From: Cellulomonas sp. RIT-PI-Y
GTDB lineage: Bacteria > Actinomycetota > Actinomycetes > Actinomycetales > Cellulomonadaceae
Direction of reading: 5' to 3'
Length of the DNA: 64,000 nt
Assembly: GCF_025642745.1 (NCBI RefSeq)
Contig: NZ_JANZKP010000009.1
Coordinates: 20,703 to 84,702, forward strand
The notes beneath the pieces are model-generated. The model had not been told where the DNA came from. It did no database searches and worked only from the letters and a program-made list of their open reading frames with translations. Below, one piece after another: positions 18,390-25,353 of this stretch (position 1 is the first letter of the stretch; every line of letters begins with the position of its first letter). The position numbers and the translations under genes are program-made.

Positions 18390-19648
18390 GCCGCGTCCCC
18401 GGACTCGGTCGGGTCGGGCACGGGCAGGGGGTCGTCGGTGGTCTCCGGATCGGGCTCTGGCCCGACGGAGGGCTCGGGGCTCGGCTCCACGCTGGGCTCG
18501 ACGGTCGGTTCCTCGGTGGGCGTCGGCTCGGGCGTCGTCCCCCCTGGTTCCGGGACGATCCCGTAGCCCGGTCTGACCCAGAGGTCGACGGTCGCCCCGC
18601 CGGCCACGTCCACCTGGGTCATGGTCGCGGGCAGTTCCTCGCCGACGTAGGCCGAGTACAGACAGGGCCAGACGGCGGAGAACTCGGTGACCGCCGCCGT
18701 CAGGGTGGTGACCTTCCCGGGATCCGACGCCGCGGTCCCGGACGACGCACAGATCAGCGTGAGATTCTGCCCGGCGGCCTGCTCGTCCGTGGCTGCGGCG
18801 GTCCCGTCCTCGTTCGTGAGGTGCACCCGGAGGGTGGCGGACGGCGCGTAGGAGATCTCCACGCGGTTGACCAGCGAGTTCGCCCCGAGGCCGAGTTTGC
18901 CGATCAGCGTCGCGGCGGTGTCCGTCCAGGCCTGCCCGACGTAACCGCTCTTGCTCGCGACCGCGGTGTAGCTGGTCGACTTCTTCGCCCAGTCGCCGCT
19001 GACCTGGACCACCACGCACCCGTCGGAGTCGGTCGTCCTGCCGGACTTCACCGAGTAGTACCAGAGATTGGACTGCAGCTCGATCGCGACGCCCGGCACC
19101 CCGGCGCCGCCGTTCGTCGGGTCGACGACGTGCACGACGACCAGGGCGTTCTTGCCCGTCGTGAGACCGTCCGGGAGTCCGACGAACTCGACCAGGCGCA
19201 CCGGGGCCATCGTCGTGCGGTCCGACCAGGTCACCGAGACCTCGATCCGCACCATCAGCCGGTCGGCCCCGCTCAAGGAGGTTCCGGTCCCGGTGCACAG
19301 GGACTGGCCCTCGGTGGCCGTGGACAGTCCGATCGTCCGGGTGACGGAGTAGGTCGTGCCCGCGCGGTCCGTCGAGGTGTCCTGGGTGTCACCGTCGATC
19401 AGGGTGTCCGTCGAGAGGTCCCCGGCGTCGACCGCGACGCGTGTCGTGGCGATCTCACTGGTGGCGAGTTCGGTGGCGACCGTCCGGGAGCGGAACTGCC
19501 CGGCGAGCCGGGTCGTGGTGGCCACCGCCGCGAGAACCGTCGTCGCGAAGACGATGAGCAGCACCATGGCGACCACCGCCTCGACGATCGTGAAGCCGTC
19601 GTCGCTGCGCGTCGCGCGGACGCGGGCGGTGGGCGGTGGGGCGACCAT
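18386..19648 (-). CDS. Prepilin-type protein, PilV-like, with long extracellular tail
   Basis: This 420-residue protein has a prepilin signal at SDDG followed by FTIVEAVVAMVLLIVFATTV (Gly-1, Glu+5; residues about 17-40). Residues 40-150 resemble a pilin-like body. Residues about 155-345 look like two beta-sandwich modules (VVVHVVDPTNGGAGVPGVAI and the second module around LRVHLTNEDG). The last 65 residues are Pro/Glu/Thr/Ser repeats such as TPTEEPTVEPSVEPSPEPS, a flexible wall-spanning type of tail. The ATG at 19648 sets the normal short leader; a longer frame exists but adds a non-homologous 92-residue extension. It is first gene of the pilin operon. Confidence 0.8.
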   Translation of the reverse strand: MVAPPPTARVRATRSDDGFTIVEAVVAMVLLIVFATTVLAAVATTTRLAGQFRSRTVATELATSEIATTRVAVDAGDLSTDTLIDGDTQDTSTDRAGTTYSVTRTIGLSTATEGQSLCTGTGTSLSGADRLMVRIEVSVTWSDRTTMAPVRLVEFVGLPDGLTTGKNALVVVHVVDPTNGGAGVPGVAIELQSNLWYYSVKSGRTTDSDGCVVVQVSGDWAKKSTSYTAVASKSGYVGQAWTDTAATLIGKLGLGANSLVNRVEISYAPSATLRVHLTNEDGTAAATDEQAAGQNLTLICASSGTAASDPGKVTTLTAAVTEFSAVWPCLYSAYVGEELPATMTQVDVAGGATVDLWVRPGYGIVPEPGGTTPEPTPTEEPTVEPSVEPSPEPSVGPEPDPETTDDPLPVPDPTESGDAA

Positions 19649-19998
19649 GGGGATCCGTGCTCTGCTCGGGGACGGCGGGCGGTTGGGGACGCTAGCCGCG
19701 ATCGGAGCCGGGTCCGGGACTGGGTGGGACCACTCACCGTGACCTCTAGGTGGGTCGGCGTCTCCGGTGCCGAGCCGTTCGTGGGAATCCGGCCCCGACG
19801 TCCGCCGAACGCATGGGACCTTGACCCCGCGTCGCCCGGCAGGGCCGCACCCGTCCCTGGCCGATCCCACCTGACGCAGGACCGCCGGTGAATCCTCGGG
19901 CGCGTCCGGCCTCGGCTCGGCCACCCGGGTTGAGTGGCAGCGGACGACGCTGCGTGTCCGGTTCGTAGGTGGGCCGCTCTGCCCTGACCGACGACGAC
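19649..19998 (-). other. Non-coding leader region of the pilin operon
   Basis: This stretch between the pilin operon and the terminator of the aldo/keto reductase gene holds no gene I can support. TAGCGT (minus strand, 19689-19694) about 40 nt before the PilV-like ATG is a possible -10 box with no good -35. I looked for the conserved bases of c-di-GMP riboswitches, which often precede pilus genes, and did not see them. Confidence 0.35.
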
Positions 19999-20043
19999 AC
20001 GGCCCCCACGCCGTCCAGCGGGGCTGGCGGTCGTGGGGGCCGT
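19999..20043 (-). terminator. Terminator hairpin after the aldo/keto reductase
   Basis: ACGGCCCCCACG (19999-20010) pairs perfectly with CGTGGGGGCCGT (20032-20043), 17 bp beyond the reductase stop codon. No T tract is present, as is common in high-GC actinobacteria. Confidence 0.65.
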
Positions 20044-20059
20044 AGGGGTGCGCTGAGGC

Positions 20060-21067
20060 TCAGCGCGAGGCGGGCGAGCTCTTCGCCGTCTCCGCCGGGT
20101 CGGTGATCACCGCGTCGCCCAGGATCTGGTCGATCCGGGTCAGCAGCTCGGCCGGGATCGTGACCCCGGCGGCCTTGACGTTCTCGGTGACCTGCTCCGG
20201 GCGCGAGGCACCGATGATCGCCGCGGCGACGTTCGGGTTCTGCAGCACCCAGGCGACCGCGAGCTGGGCGAGCGACAGGTCGAGCTCGGCTGCGACCGGC
20301 TTGAGCTCCTGCACCCGCTCCAGGATGTTCGGGCGGTCCAGGAACGTCTTGATGGTGCGGGCGCCGCCCTTCTCGTCCGTGGCGCGCGAGCCCTCGGGCA
20401 GCGGCTGGCCGGGCAGATACTTGCCGGTGAGCACACCCTGGGCCACCGGGGACCAGACGATCTGGGACAGGCCGAGCTCCTCGGACGCCGGGACGACCTC
20501 GCCCTCGATGACCCGCCACAGCGCGGAGTACTGCGGCTGGTTGGACACCAACTGGAAGCCCAGCTCCTTGGCCAGCGCGGCGCCGGCCCGGATCTGGTCG
20601 GCGGTCCACTCGCTGACGCCGATGTAGAGCGCCTTGCCCTGGCGGACCACGTCCGCGAAGGCCTGCATGGTCTCCTCCAGCGGCGTCGCGTGGTCGTAGC
20701 GGTGCGCCTGGTACAGGTCGACGTAGTCGGTCTGCAGCCGGGAGAGCGAGCCGTCGATGGACTCCATGATGTGCTTGCGGGACAGGCCGGTGTCGTTCGG
20801 GCCCTTGGGGCCGGTGGGCCAGTAGACCTTGGTGAAGATCTCCAGCGACTGGCGGCGCTCGCCCTTCAGAGCCTCGCCCAGCACGGACTCTGCGACGGTG
20901 TTCGCGTACACGTCCGCGGTGTCGAAGGAGGTGATGCCGGCGTCGAGCGCGGCCCGCACACAGGCGGTCGCCGCGTCGTTCTCGACCTGGGACCCGTGGG
21001 TCAGCCAGTTGCCGTAGGTGATCTCGGAGATCTTGAGGCCGGAGCGGCCGAGGTGACGGAATTCCAT
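20060..21067 (-). CDS. Aldo/keto reductase, K+-channel-beta-like
   Basis: This 335-residue NADPH-dependent aldo/keto reductase is a (beta/alpha)8 barrel. Asp and Tyr of the catalytic tetrad are in [10 protein letters not shown] (near residue 50), Lys in FTKVYW (near 80) and His in QAHRYD (near 115). The C-terminal NADP site appears as AAIIGASRPEQV. The substrate is not predictable. TAGGCT (minus strand, 21075-21080) sits 7 nt before the ATG, so the mRNA is probably leaderless. Codons 22-77 are duplicated almost perfectly at 22319-22488, on the other side of a secreted-protein gene. Confidence 0.93.
   Translation of the reverse strand: MEFRHLGRSGLKISEITYGNWLTHGSQVENDAATACVRAALDAGITSFDTADVYANTVAESVLGEALKGERRQSLEIFTKVYWPTGPKGPNDTGLSRKHIMESIDGSLSRLQTDYVDLYQAHRYDHATPLEETMQAFADVVRQGKALYIGVSEWTADQIRAGAALAKELGFQLVSNQPQYSALWRVIEGEVVPASEELGLSQIVWSPVAQGVLTGKYLPGQPLPEGSRATDEKGGARTIKTFLDRPNILERVQELKPVAAELDLSLAQLAVAWVLQNPNVAAAIIGASRPEQVTENVKAAGVTIPAELLTRIDQILGDAVITDPAETAKSSPASR
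20836..21005. repeat. 170-bp direct repeat, copy 1 (inside aldo/keto reductase)
   Basis: This segment is identical at 169 of 170 positions to 22319-22488, in the same orientation. The single difference (20870) is a silent change in an alanine codon. Confidence 0.95.
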
Positions 21068-21330
21068 GCCGGTCAGCCTAGGACCCACACGCGGGCATGC
21101 ATGAGCCGGCTTCACCTGTCGGGACACTGAGGGCTCGCGCTCTCAAGGGGGTGGGGGTTTCCACTTGGGCGCGTCACGAGCGGCTCGGATCGAGTAGCAC
21201 AACCACTCAACCGGTCCAGGAGAAGTACTCATCTCTCGCTGATCGCCTTGCAGGCACGAGCCGTGCTGCACAAACCTCGCTGGTCAGACAGTCAAAGCCG
21301 ACTAGCTGAGCGATCACAGGAGGGGTTCAC

Positions 21331-22068
21331 GTGAACCGTAGTCTCCGTAGGTCACTGGTTGCTGTTGCGGTGGTGGCCGCGCTCGGGCTGGGAGGTGCTC
21401 CGGCGTTCGCCGGAACCGCTGGACCGGACGGTCAGCAAGCTGTCGAGGTTGATGCGCAGGTGCGAGCGGAGCTCGAAGCTGTCTTCGCCCATCACGGCGT
21501 CGAGCCGGGCGTATGGGACTCGCTTGTGGCGAAGGTCCGACGTGGGGAGCTGCTGCTGGCCGACGACCCGAGCGCCGAGCCCGTGTCGTCCGGCTCGGAC
21601 TTCGTGGACGGTGAGCAGGTGATCCGCAACGTCTACGCCGACGGGTCGGTGTCGCTGGCGTCCATGCCCGAGGAGTTCACCCCGGTGCCGAACCCGATGC
21701 TGCGCGATACGACCATCAACACGTGCGGCTCGATCAAGACCTCTGCCAGCTGGAAGGTCTACACCAACTGCCGCGTGGTCTACGACGGAATCTCGTTCTC
21801 GTACTCGTTCTACGTCGACTTCGAGACCCGGTCCGGCTACAACGCGAAGATCACCAAGGCAATCAATCCGACGGTCCATCGTGCGATCGGGAATGGGATC
21901 AGTGACGTGAGGGCCGGCATCCCGCGTTCCACGCAGTCGGGGACGACTGCGGCGCAGGCCCGCATGTCGTTCACGATGTCGACGGCGTACGTCTCCGCGT
22001 GGTCTCGGACCGTGAACCTGGACTTCTTCGTCAAGGGCACAAGCTACTCGGCCAGCACTAACCTGTGA
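21331..22068 (+). CDS. Secreted protein of unknown function
   Basis: This 245-residue protein starts with a clear Sec signal peptide (MNRSLRRSLVAVAVVAALGL, with AFA cleavage near residue 27). The mature part has an acidic helix-rich first half and a Ser/Thr/aromatic-rich second half with two cysteines about 17 residues apart (NTCGSI and TNCRVV) that may form a disulfide, followed by beta-like strands (FSYSFYVDFETRSGYNAKIT). No known domain is recognised. AGGAGGGG before the GTG is an excellent ribosome site. The gene lies inside a segment bounded by a 170-bp duplication and appears less GC-rich than its neighbours, so it may be acquired. Confidence 0.8.
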   Translation: MNRSLRRSLVAVAVVAALGLGGAPAFAGTAGPDGQQAVEVDAQVRAELEAVFAHHGVEPGVWDSLVAKVRRGELLLADDPSAEPVSSGSDFVDGEQVIRNVYADGSVSLASMPEEFTPVPNPMLRDTTINTCGSIKTSASWKVYTNCRVVYDGISFSYSFYVDFETRSGYNAKITKAINPTVHRAIGNGISDVRAGIPRSTQSGTTAAQARMSFTMSTAYVSAWSRTVNLDFFVKGTSYSASTNL

Positions 22069-22070
22069 CC

Positions 22071-22193
22071 ATGCGAGCCTACGACGTCGTGTGGTCGGTG
22101 CTGTATCCCGCCTCGCTGGTCGGGTTGTTCGTCGTCGGGCGACGGCTCTGGCGACTGTGGTCGGCGAGGGCGCGCCTGGCCGCGCGCCGGTAG
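22071..22193 (+). CDS. 40-residue single-span membrane protein
   Basis: An ATG two bases after the stop of the secreted protein opens a 40-residue frame: MRAYDVVWSVLYPASLVGLF then VVGRRLWRLW and an Arg/Ala tail. It has one hydrophobic helix (about residues 6-22) and a strongly basic, Trp-rich C-terminus, so it would sit in the membrane with the tail inside. The tight spacing suggests re-initiation by the same ribosomes. Its small size leaves real doubt, but the position and composition favour a true microprotein gene working with the secreted protein. Confidence 0.5.
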   Translation: MRAYDVVWSVLYPASLVGLFVVGRRLWRLWSARARLAARR

Positions 22194-22219
22194 TCGACGC
22201 ACCTGCCGTCGTCTCGAAT

Positions 22220-22267
22220 CAGAACGCCCCCGATTCCGTCTCACGGACGAGTATCAGGGGCGTTCTG
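22220..22267. terminator. Terminator hairpin after the secreted-protein pair
   Basis: CAGAACGCCCCCGAT (22220-22234) pairs with ATCAGGGGCGTTCTG (22253-22267) with one mismatch, and TCCGT/ACGGA forms an inner stem. It ends the secreted-protein transcription unit. Confidence 0.65.
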
Positions 22268-22318
22268 CATGGAAGCCCAAGTCTGTTGGCGCAGCAGGCC
22301 GATCGTAAGACCGTGGCG

Positions 22319-22488
22319 AGATCTCCAGCGACTGGCGGCGCTCGCCCTTCAGCGCCTCGCCCAGCACGGACTCTGCGACGGTGTTCGCGTACACGTCCGC
22401 GGTGTCGAAGGAGGTGATGCCGGCGTCGAGCGCGGCCCGCACACAGGCGGTCGCCGCGTCGTTCTCGACCTGGGACCCGTGGGTCAGC
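22319..22488 (-). pseudogene. Aldo/keto reductase fragment (duplicate of codons 22-77)
   Basis: This 170-bp copy matches 20836-21005 at 169 positions. On the minus strand it opens with an in-frame ATG at 22490 ([20 protein letters not shown]) and continues beyond the duplicated part into unrelated residues to a stop at 22254, so it could give a 78-residue peptide with only the Asp and Tyr of the catalytic tetrad. No ribosome site precedes it. It is best read as a gene fragment left by duplication or integration. Confidence 0.8.
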
Positions 22489-22526
22489 ATGTCGTCAGAC
22501 GAGGTCCCCGCACCCACACCTGCTGG

Positions 22527-23123
22527 TCAGGCGGGCCACTCGCCGTGCTTGTTCTGCGGCTTCGGCAGCCGGGCGCGGCGGATCTGGAACACCCGGGTGA
22601 TCGCGTACATCATCGTGCCGCGCACGATGGCATCGGCGCCGAACTTCGCGGTCAGCTGCTTCTTCAGGCGCCGCCACATGACGACCGCGTCGACGACCAT
22701 CAGCAGGATGAAGACGTACAGCGCGATCAGGGCGACGAACGCCGCGGACGTGCTGATCGCGGACAGGCCGATGTTCGCCAGCAGCACCACGATCGCGATC
22801 GGCAGGAACAGCTCCCCGAGGTTCCAGCGGGCGTCCACGAACAGCCGGGTGTAGCGGCGGACCGGGCCCTTGTCCTTGGCGGGCAGGTAGCGCTCGTCGC
22901 CGGACTGCATCGCCTGGTACTGCTTCTCCCGCTCGACCCGCTGGGCGGCGCGCGCGTCCTTGGCGGCGGCCTTGCGGTCGGCGGGCACCAGCGGCCGGCG
23001 GTTGGCGGCCTCGGCCTGCTTGCGGGTCGGGGTGGGACGGCCCTTGCCGGTCGGCACCTCGATCACCGCCGGGGTCTCGACCTGCGGCTGGCTGGCGTCG
23101 TTGTCCTTGCTGCGTCCGAACAC
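22527..23123 (-). CDS. DUF3043-domain membrane protein
   Basis: This 198-residue protein has a charged cytoplasmic N-terminus of about 95 residues (KGRPTPTRKQAEAANRRPLV, a hallmark of DUF3043), followed by two membrane helices (LFLPIAIVVLLANIGLSAI and FVALIALYVFILLMVVDAVV). It ends in a basic tail. The function is unknown; it occupies the place of Rv2206 in the conserved gene order. The GTG at 23123 has TACTCT (minus strand, 23130-23135) 6 nt upstream and is probably leaderless. Confidence 0.88.
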   Translation of the reverse strand: MFGRSKDNDASQPQVETPAVIEVPTGKGRPTPTRKQAEAANRRPLVPADRKAAAKDARAAQRVEREKQYQAMQSGDERYLPAKDKGPVRRYTRLFVDARWNLGELFLPIAIVVLLANIGLSAISTSAAFVALIALYVFILLMVVDAVVMWRRLKKQLTAKFGADAIVRGTMMYAITRVFQIRRARLPKPQNKHGEWPA

Positions 23124-23129
23124 CCCGCC

Positions 23130-23147
23130 AGAGTAGTCGAGTAGCGT
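23130..23147. promoter_or_regulatory. Back-to-back leaderless promoters
   Basis: The minus-strand -10 TACTCT (23130-23135) and the plus-strand -10 TAGCGT (23142-23147) are 6 bp apart. They serve the DUF3043 gene (start 23123) and the M20 peptidase gene (start 23156). Each -35 region must lie in the other gene. Confidence 0.6.
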
Positions 23148-23155
23148 GGCGACCC

Positions 23156-24535
23156 GTGACAGCCTCCGACTCCACCCCCGTCCCCGACGTCGCCGAGCTG
23201 CGGAACCGCGTGCAGGCCATCTGGCCCGGTGTCCGCTCCGACCTGGAGGACCTGGTCCGGATCCCCAGCGTCTCGAACAGCGACTTCGACCAGGCGCACG
23301 TCGCCGCCAGCGCCCAGGCGGTCGCCGACCTGCTGCGCGGTGCCGGCATGCCCGAGGTCCAGATCCTGCACGTCGACCGCCCCGACGGCACCCCCGGCGC
23401 CCCGGCGGTCGTCGCCCGGCGCCCCGCCCCGGCCGGTGCGCCGACCGTGCTGCTCTACGCGCACCACGACGTGCAGCCTCCGGGCGCGGACAGCGACTGG
23501 GACACCCCGCCGTTCGTGCCGACCGAGAAGGACGGTCGCCTGTTCGGTCGCGGCGCGGCGGACGACAAGGCCGGCGTGGTCGCCCACCTCGGTGCGCTCC
23601 GCACCCTGGCCGACGACCTGAGCGTCGGGGTCACCGTGTTCGTCGAGGGGGAGGAGGAGGTCGGTTCGCCGTCCTTCACCACCTTCCTCCACACCTACCG
23701 CGACCTGCTCGCCGCCGACGTGATCGTGGTCGCGGACTCCTCGAACTGGCGGGTCGGAGTCCCCGGCCTGACCACCTCGCTGCGCGGACTGGTCGACCTG
23801 GACGTCGAGGTCGCCGTCCTGGACCACGCCATCCACTCCGGGATGTTCGGCGGTCCGGTGATCGACGCGGTGACCCTGATGTCCCGCCTGATCGCGACCC
23901 TGCACGACGACCAGGGCGATGTCGCCGTCGCCGGTCTGCACCACGCCGACGACCCCACCGTCGACTACGACGAGGCCGCGTTCCGGGCCGATGCGGGCGT
24001 GCTGGACGGCGTGCAGCTGGCCGGTTCCGGGCCGATCAGCTCCCGGCTGTGGACCAAGCCGACCATCGCGGTGATCGGCCTGGACGCCCCGCGGGTCGCG
24101 ACCGCGTCGAACACGATCACCCCGAAGGCCACCGCGAAGCTGTCGCTGCGGATCGCCCCCGGCCAGGACCCCGCCGCCGCCCTGGAGGCCCTGCGGTCGC
24201 ATCTGCTCGCGAATGCCCCGTTCGGCGCCCGGGTCACGATCGACGACGGCGAGCTGGGCAAGGCGTTCCAGGCCCCCGCCGACTCCGAGGCCATGCGTGC
24301 CGCCCGCCAGGCGTTCGCCGACGCCTGGGGCACCGAGCCGGTCGACATCGGCATCGGTGGGTCCATCCCGTTCATCGCCGACCTGCTCGAGGTCTACCCG
24401 GACGCGGCCATCCTGGTCACCGGTGTCGAGGACCCCGACTCCCGCGCACACGGCGCCAACGAGTCGGTGCACCTGGCGGAGCTGGAGAAGGTCGTGCTCG
24501 CCGAGGCGCTGCTGCTGGCTCGCCTCGGTCGCTGA
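23156..24535 (+). CDS. M20-family dipeptidase
   Basis: This 459-residue protein is a zinc-dependent M20 peptidase. Metal and catalytic residues are visible: His and Asp in YAHHDVQPPG (near residue 103), Asp in GRGAADDKAGVVAHLG (near 135), the Glu pair in FVEGEEEVGSP (near 165) and the late His in HGANESVHLAELEK. It likely hydrolyses dipeptides or N-acyl amino acids in the cytoplasm. The GTG is supported by TAGCGT 8 nt upstream (leaderless). A strong hairpin terminator follows. Confidence 0.92.
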   Translation: MTASDSTPVPDVAELRNRVQAIWPGVRSDLEDLVRIPSVSNSDFDQAHVAASAQAVADLLRGAGMPEVQILHVDRPDGTPGAPAVVARRPAPAGAPTVLLYAHHDVQPPGADSDWDTPPFVPTEKDGRLFGRGAADDKAGVVAHLGALRTLADDLSVGVTVFVEGEEEVGSPSFTTFLHTYRDLLAADVIVVADSSNWRVGVPGLTTSLRGLVDLDVEVAVLDHAIHSGMFGGPVIDAVTLMSRLIATLHDDQGDVAVAGLHHADDPTVDYDEAAFRADAGVLDGVQLAGSGPISSRLWTKPTIAVIGLDAPRVATASNTITPKATAKLSLRIAPGQDPAAALEALRSHLLANAPFGARVTIDDGELGKAFQAPADSEAMRAARQAFADAWGTEPVDIGIGGSIPFIADLLEVYPDAAILVTGVEDPDSRAHGANESVHLAELEKVVLAEALLLARLGR

Positions 24536-24544
24536 CCGCCGCCC

Positions 24545-24582
24545 CGGACGGCCCGGCCCCCGTGCGGGGGCCGGGCCGTCCG
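24545..24582 (+). terminator. Strong hairpin terminator after the M20 peptidase
   Basis: Perfect 18-bp arms (24545-24562 and 24565-24582) around a 2-nt centre, about 90% GC, 9 bp past the stop codon. Confidence 0.8.
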
Positions 24583-24609
24583 CGCGTGCAGTGTCGCCGC
24601 CGGCTCGGA

Positions 24610-24671
24610 GCCGAGTGCGAAGAAGTTGTCGCTCAGAGGGCGGTTTGGGCGACAAGAACTCCGCACTCGGC
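24610..24671. repeat. Long imperfect intergenic palindrome
   Basis: Two 23-nt arms (24610-24632 and 24649-24671), starting GCCGAGTGCG and ending CGCACTCGGC, pair with four mismatches around a 16-nt loop. It follows a separate terminator and lacks a T tract, so it is probably a dispersed palindromic element rather than a terminator. Confidence 0.65.
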
Positions 24672-24737
24672 GGGCGCACGGCGGTGTGGGGCGCAGGGGT
24701 GCGGGCGCGCAGGGTGCGGGTCGGACGGGCGCGGGGG

Positions 24738-25337
24738 TCAGACCGGCGGCGCGGGGTCGTACTGGATCGCGCGACGGACCTCGCGGGCGGCGGTGGCGGA
24801 CTCGAGCCGGGCGACCAGGTGCAGGGCCATGTCGATCCCCGCGGAGACGCCCGCGGAGGTGAGGATGTCGCCGTCGTCGACGAATCGGGCCTCGGTGTCG
24901 ATCAGCACGCTCGGGTCGAGGGCGGTGAGCTCGTCCACGGCTTGCCAGTGCGTGGTGGCGGGACGCCCGGCGAGCAGACCCGCGGCGGCGTAGACCAGCG
25001 CGCCGGTGCAGACCGAGGCCAGCAGCGGGGTGGTGGCTCGCAGGCCGCGCAGCCAGGCCAGGTGGTCGTGGTCCTGCGCGAGTCGCCGGGTCCCCTGGCC
25101 GCCGGGGTGGATCAGGACGTGCAGTTCACCGACCTCGGCCGCGGAGGTGTCGGGGAGCAGGCGCAGGCCCTTGGCAGCGCGGATCCCAGCGCCGTCCGGG
25201 GAGAAGATGCAGACCTCGGGGCGCAGCGGGGAGCGGGCCGCCCAGGCGGTGAGCACGTCGTAGGGACCGACCAGATCCAGTTCCTCGACATCGTCGAAGG
25301 CGAGGATGCCGATCCGCAACGGATGTCCCGTGCCCAT
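24738..25337 (-). CDS. DJ-1/PfpI-family protein (isonitrile hydratase-like)
   Basis: This 199-residue single-domain protein has the DJ-1 fold. It shows the acidic residue of the strand IGILAFDDVEELDLVGPYD and the nucleophile elbow LASVCTGALVYAAAGLLAGR, with Cys near residue 108, followed by ATTHW. The THW motif groups it with GlxA/isonitrile hydratase-like members rather than protease-like PfpI. No HTH domain is attached. Substrate unknown. It lies 16 bp downstream of nadA on the same strand and may be co-transcribed. Confidence 0.88.
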   Translation of the reverse strand: MGTGHPLRIGILAFDDVEELDLVGPYDVLTAWAARSPLRPEVCIFSPDGAGIRAAKGLRLLPDTSAAEVGELHVLIHPGGQGTRRLAQDHDHLAWLRGLRATTPLLASVCTGALVYAAAGLLAGRPATTHWQAVDELTALDPSVLIDTEARFVDDGDILTSAGVSAGIDMALHLVARLESATAAREVRRAIQYDPAPPV

Positions 25338-25353
25338 GTGTGCTCCCAGTCGA

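Noticed and set aside
19649..19998. Possible c-di-GMP riboswitch before the pilin operon
   Set aside because: The conserved GGGCAAA- and GGACGCAAAG-like segments are not present in the minus-strand sequence.
20836..22488. Insertion sequence or integrative element bounded by the duplication
   Set aside because: No transposase, integrase, terminal inverted repeat or short target duplication is seen; the repeats are coding sequence of a host gene.
22254..22490. A second functional aldo/keto reductase
   Set aside because: Only 56 of 335 codons are present; the catalytic Lys and His and most of the barrel are missing.
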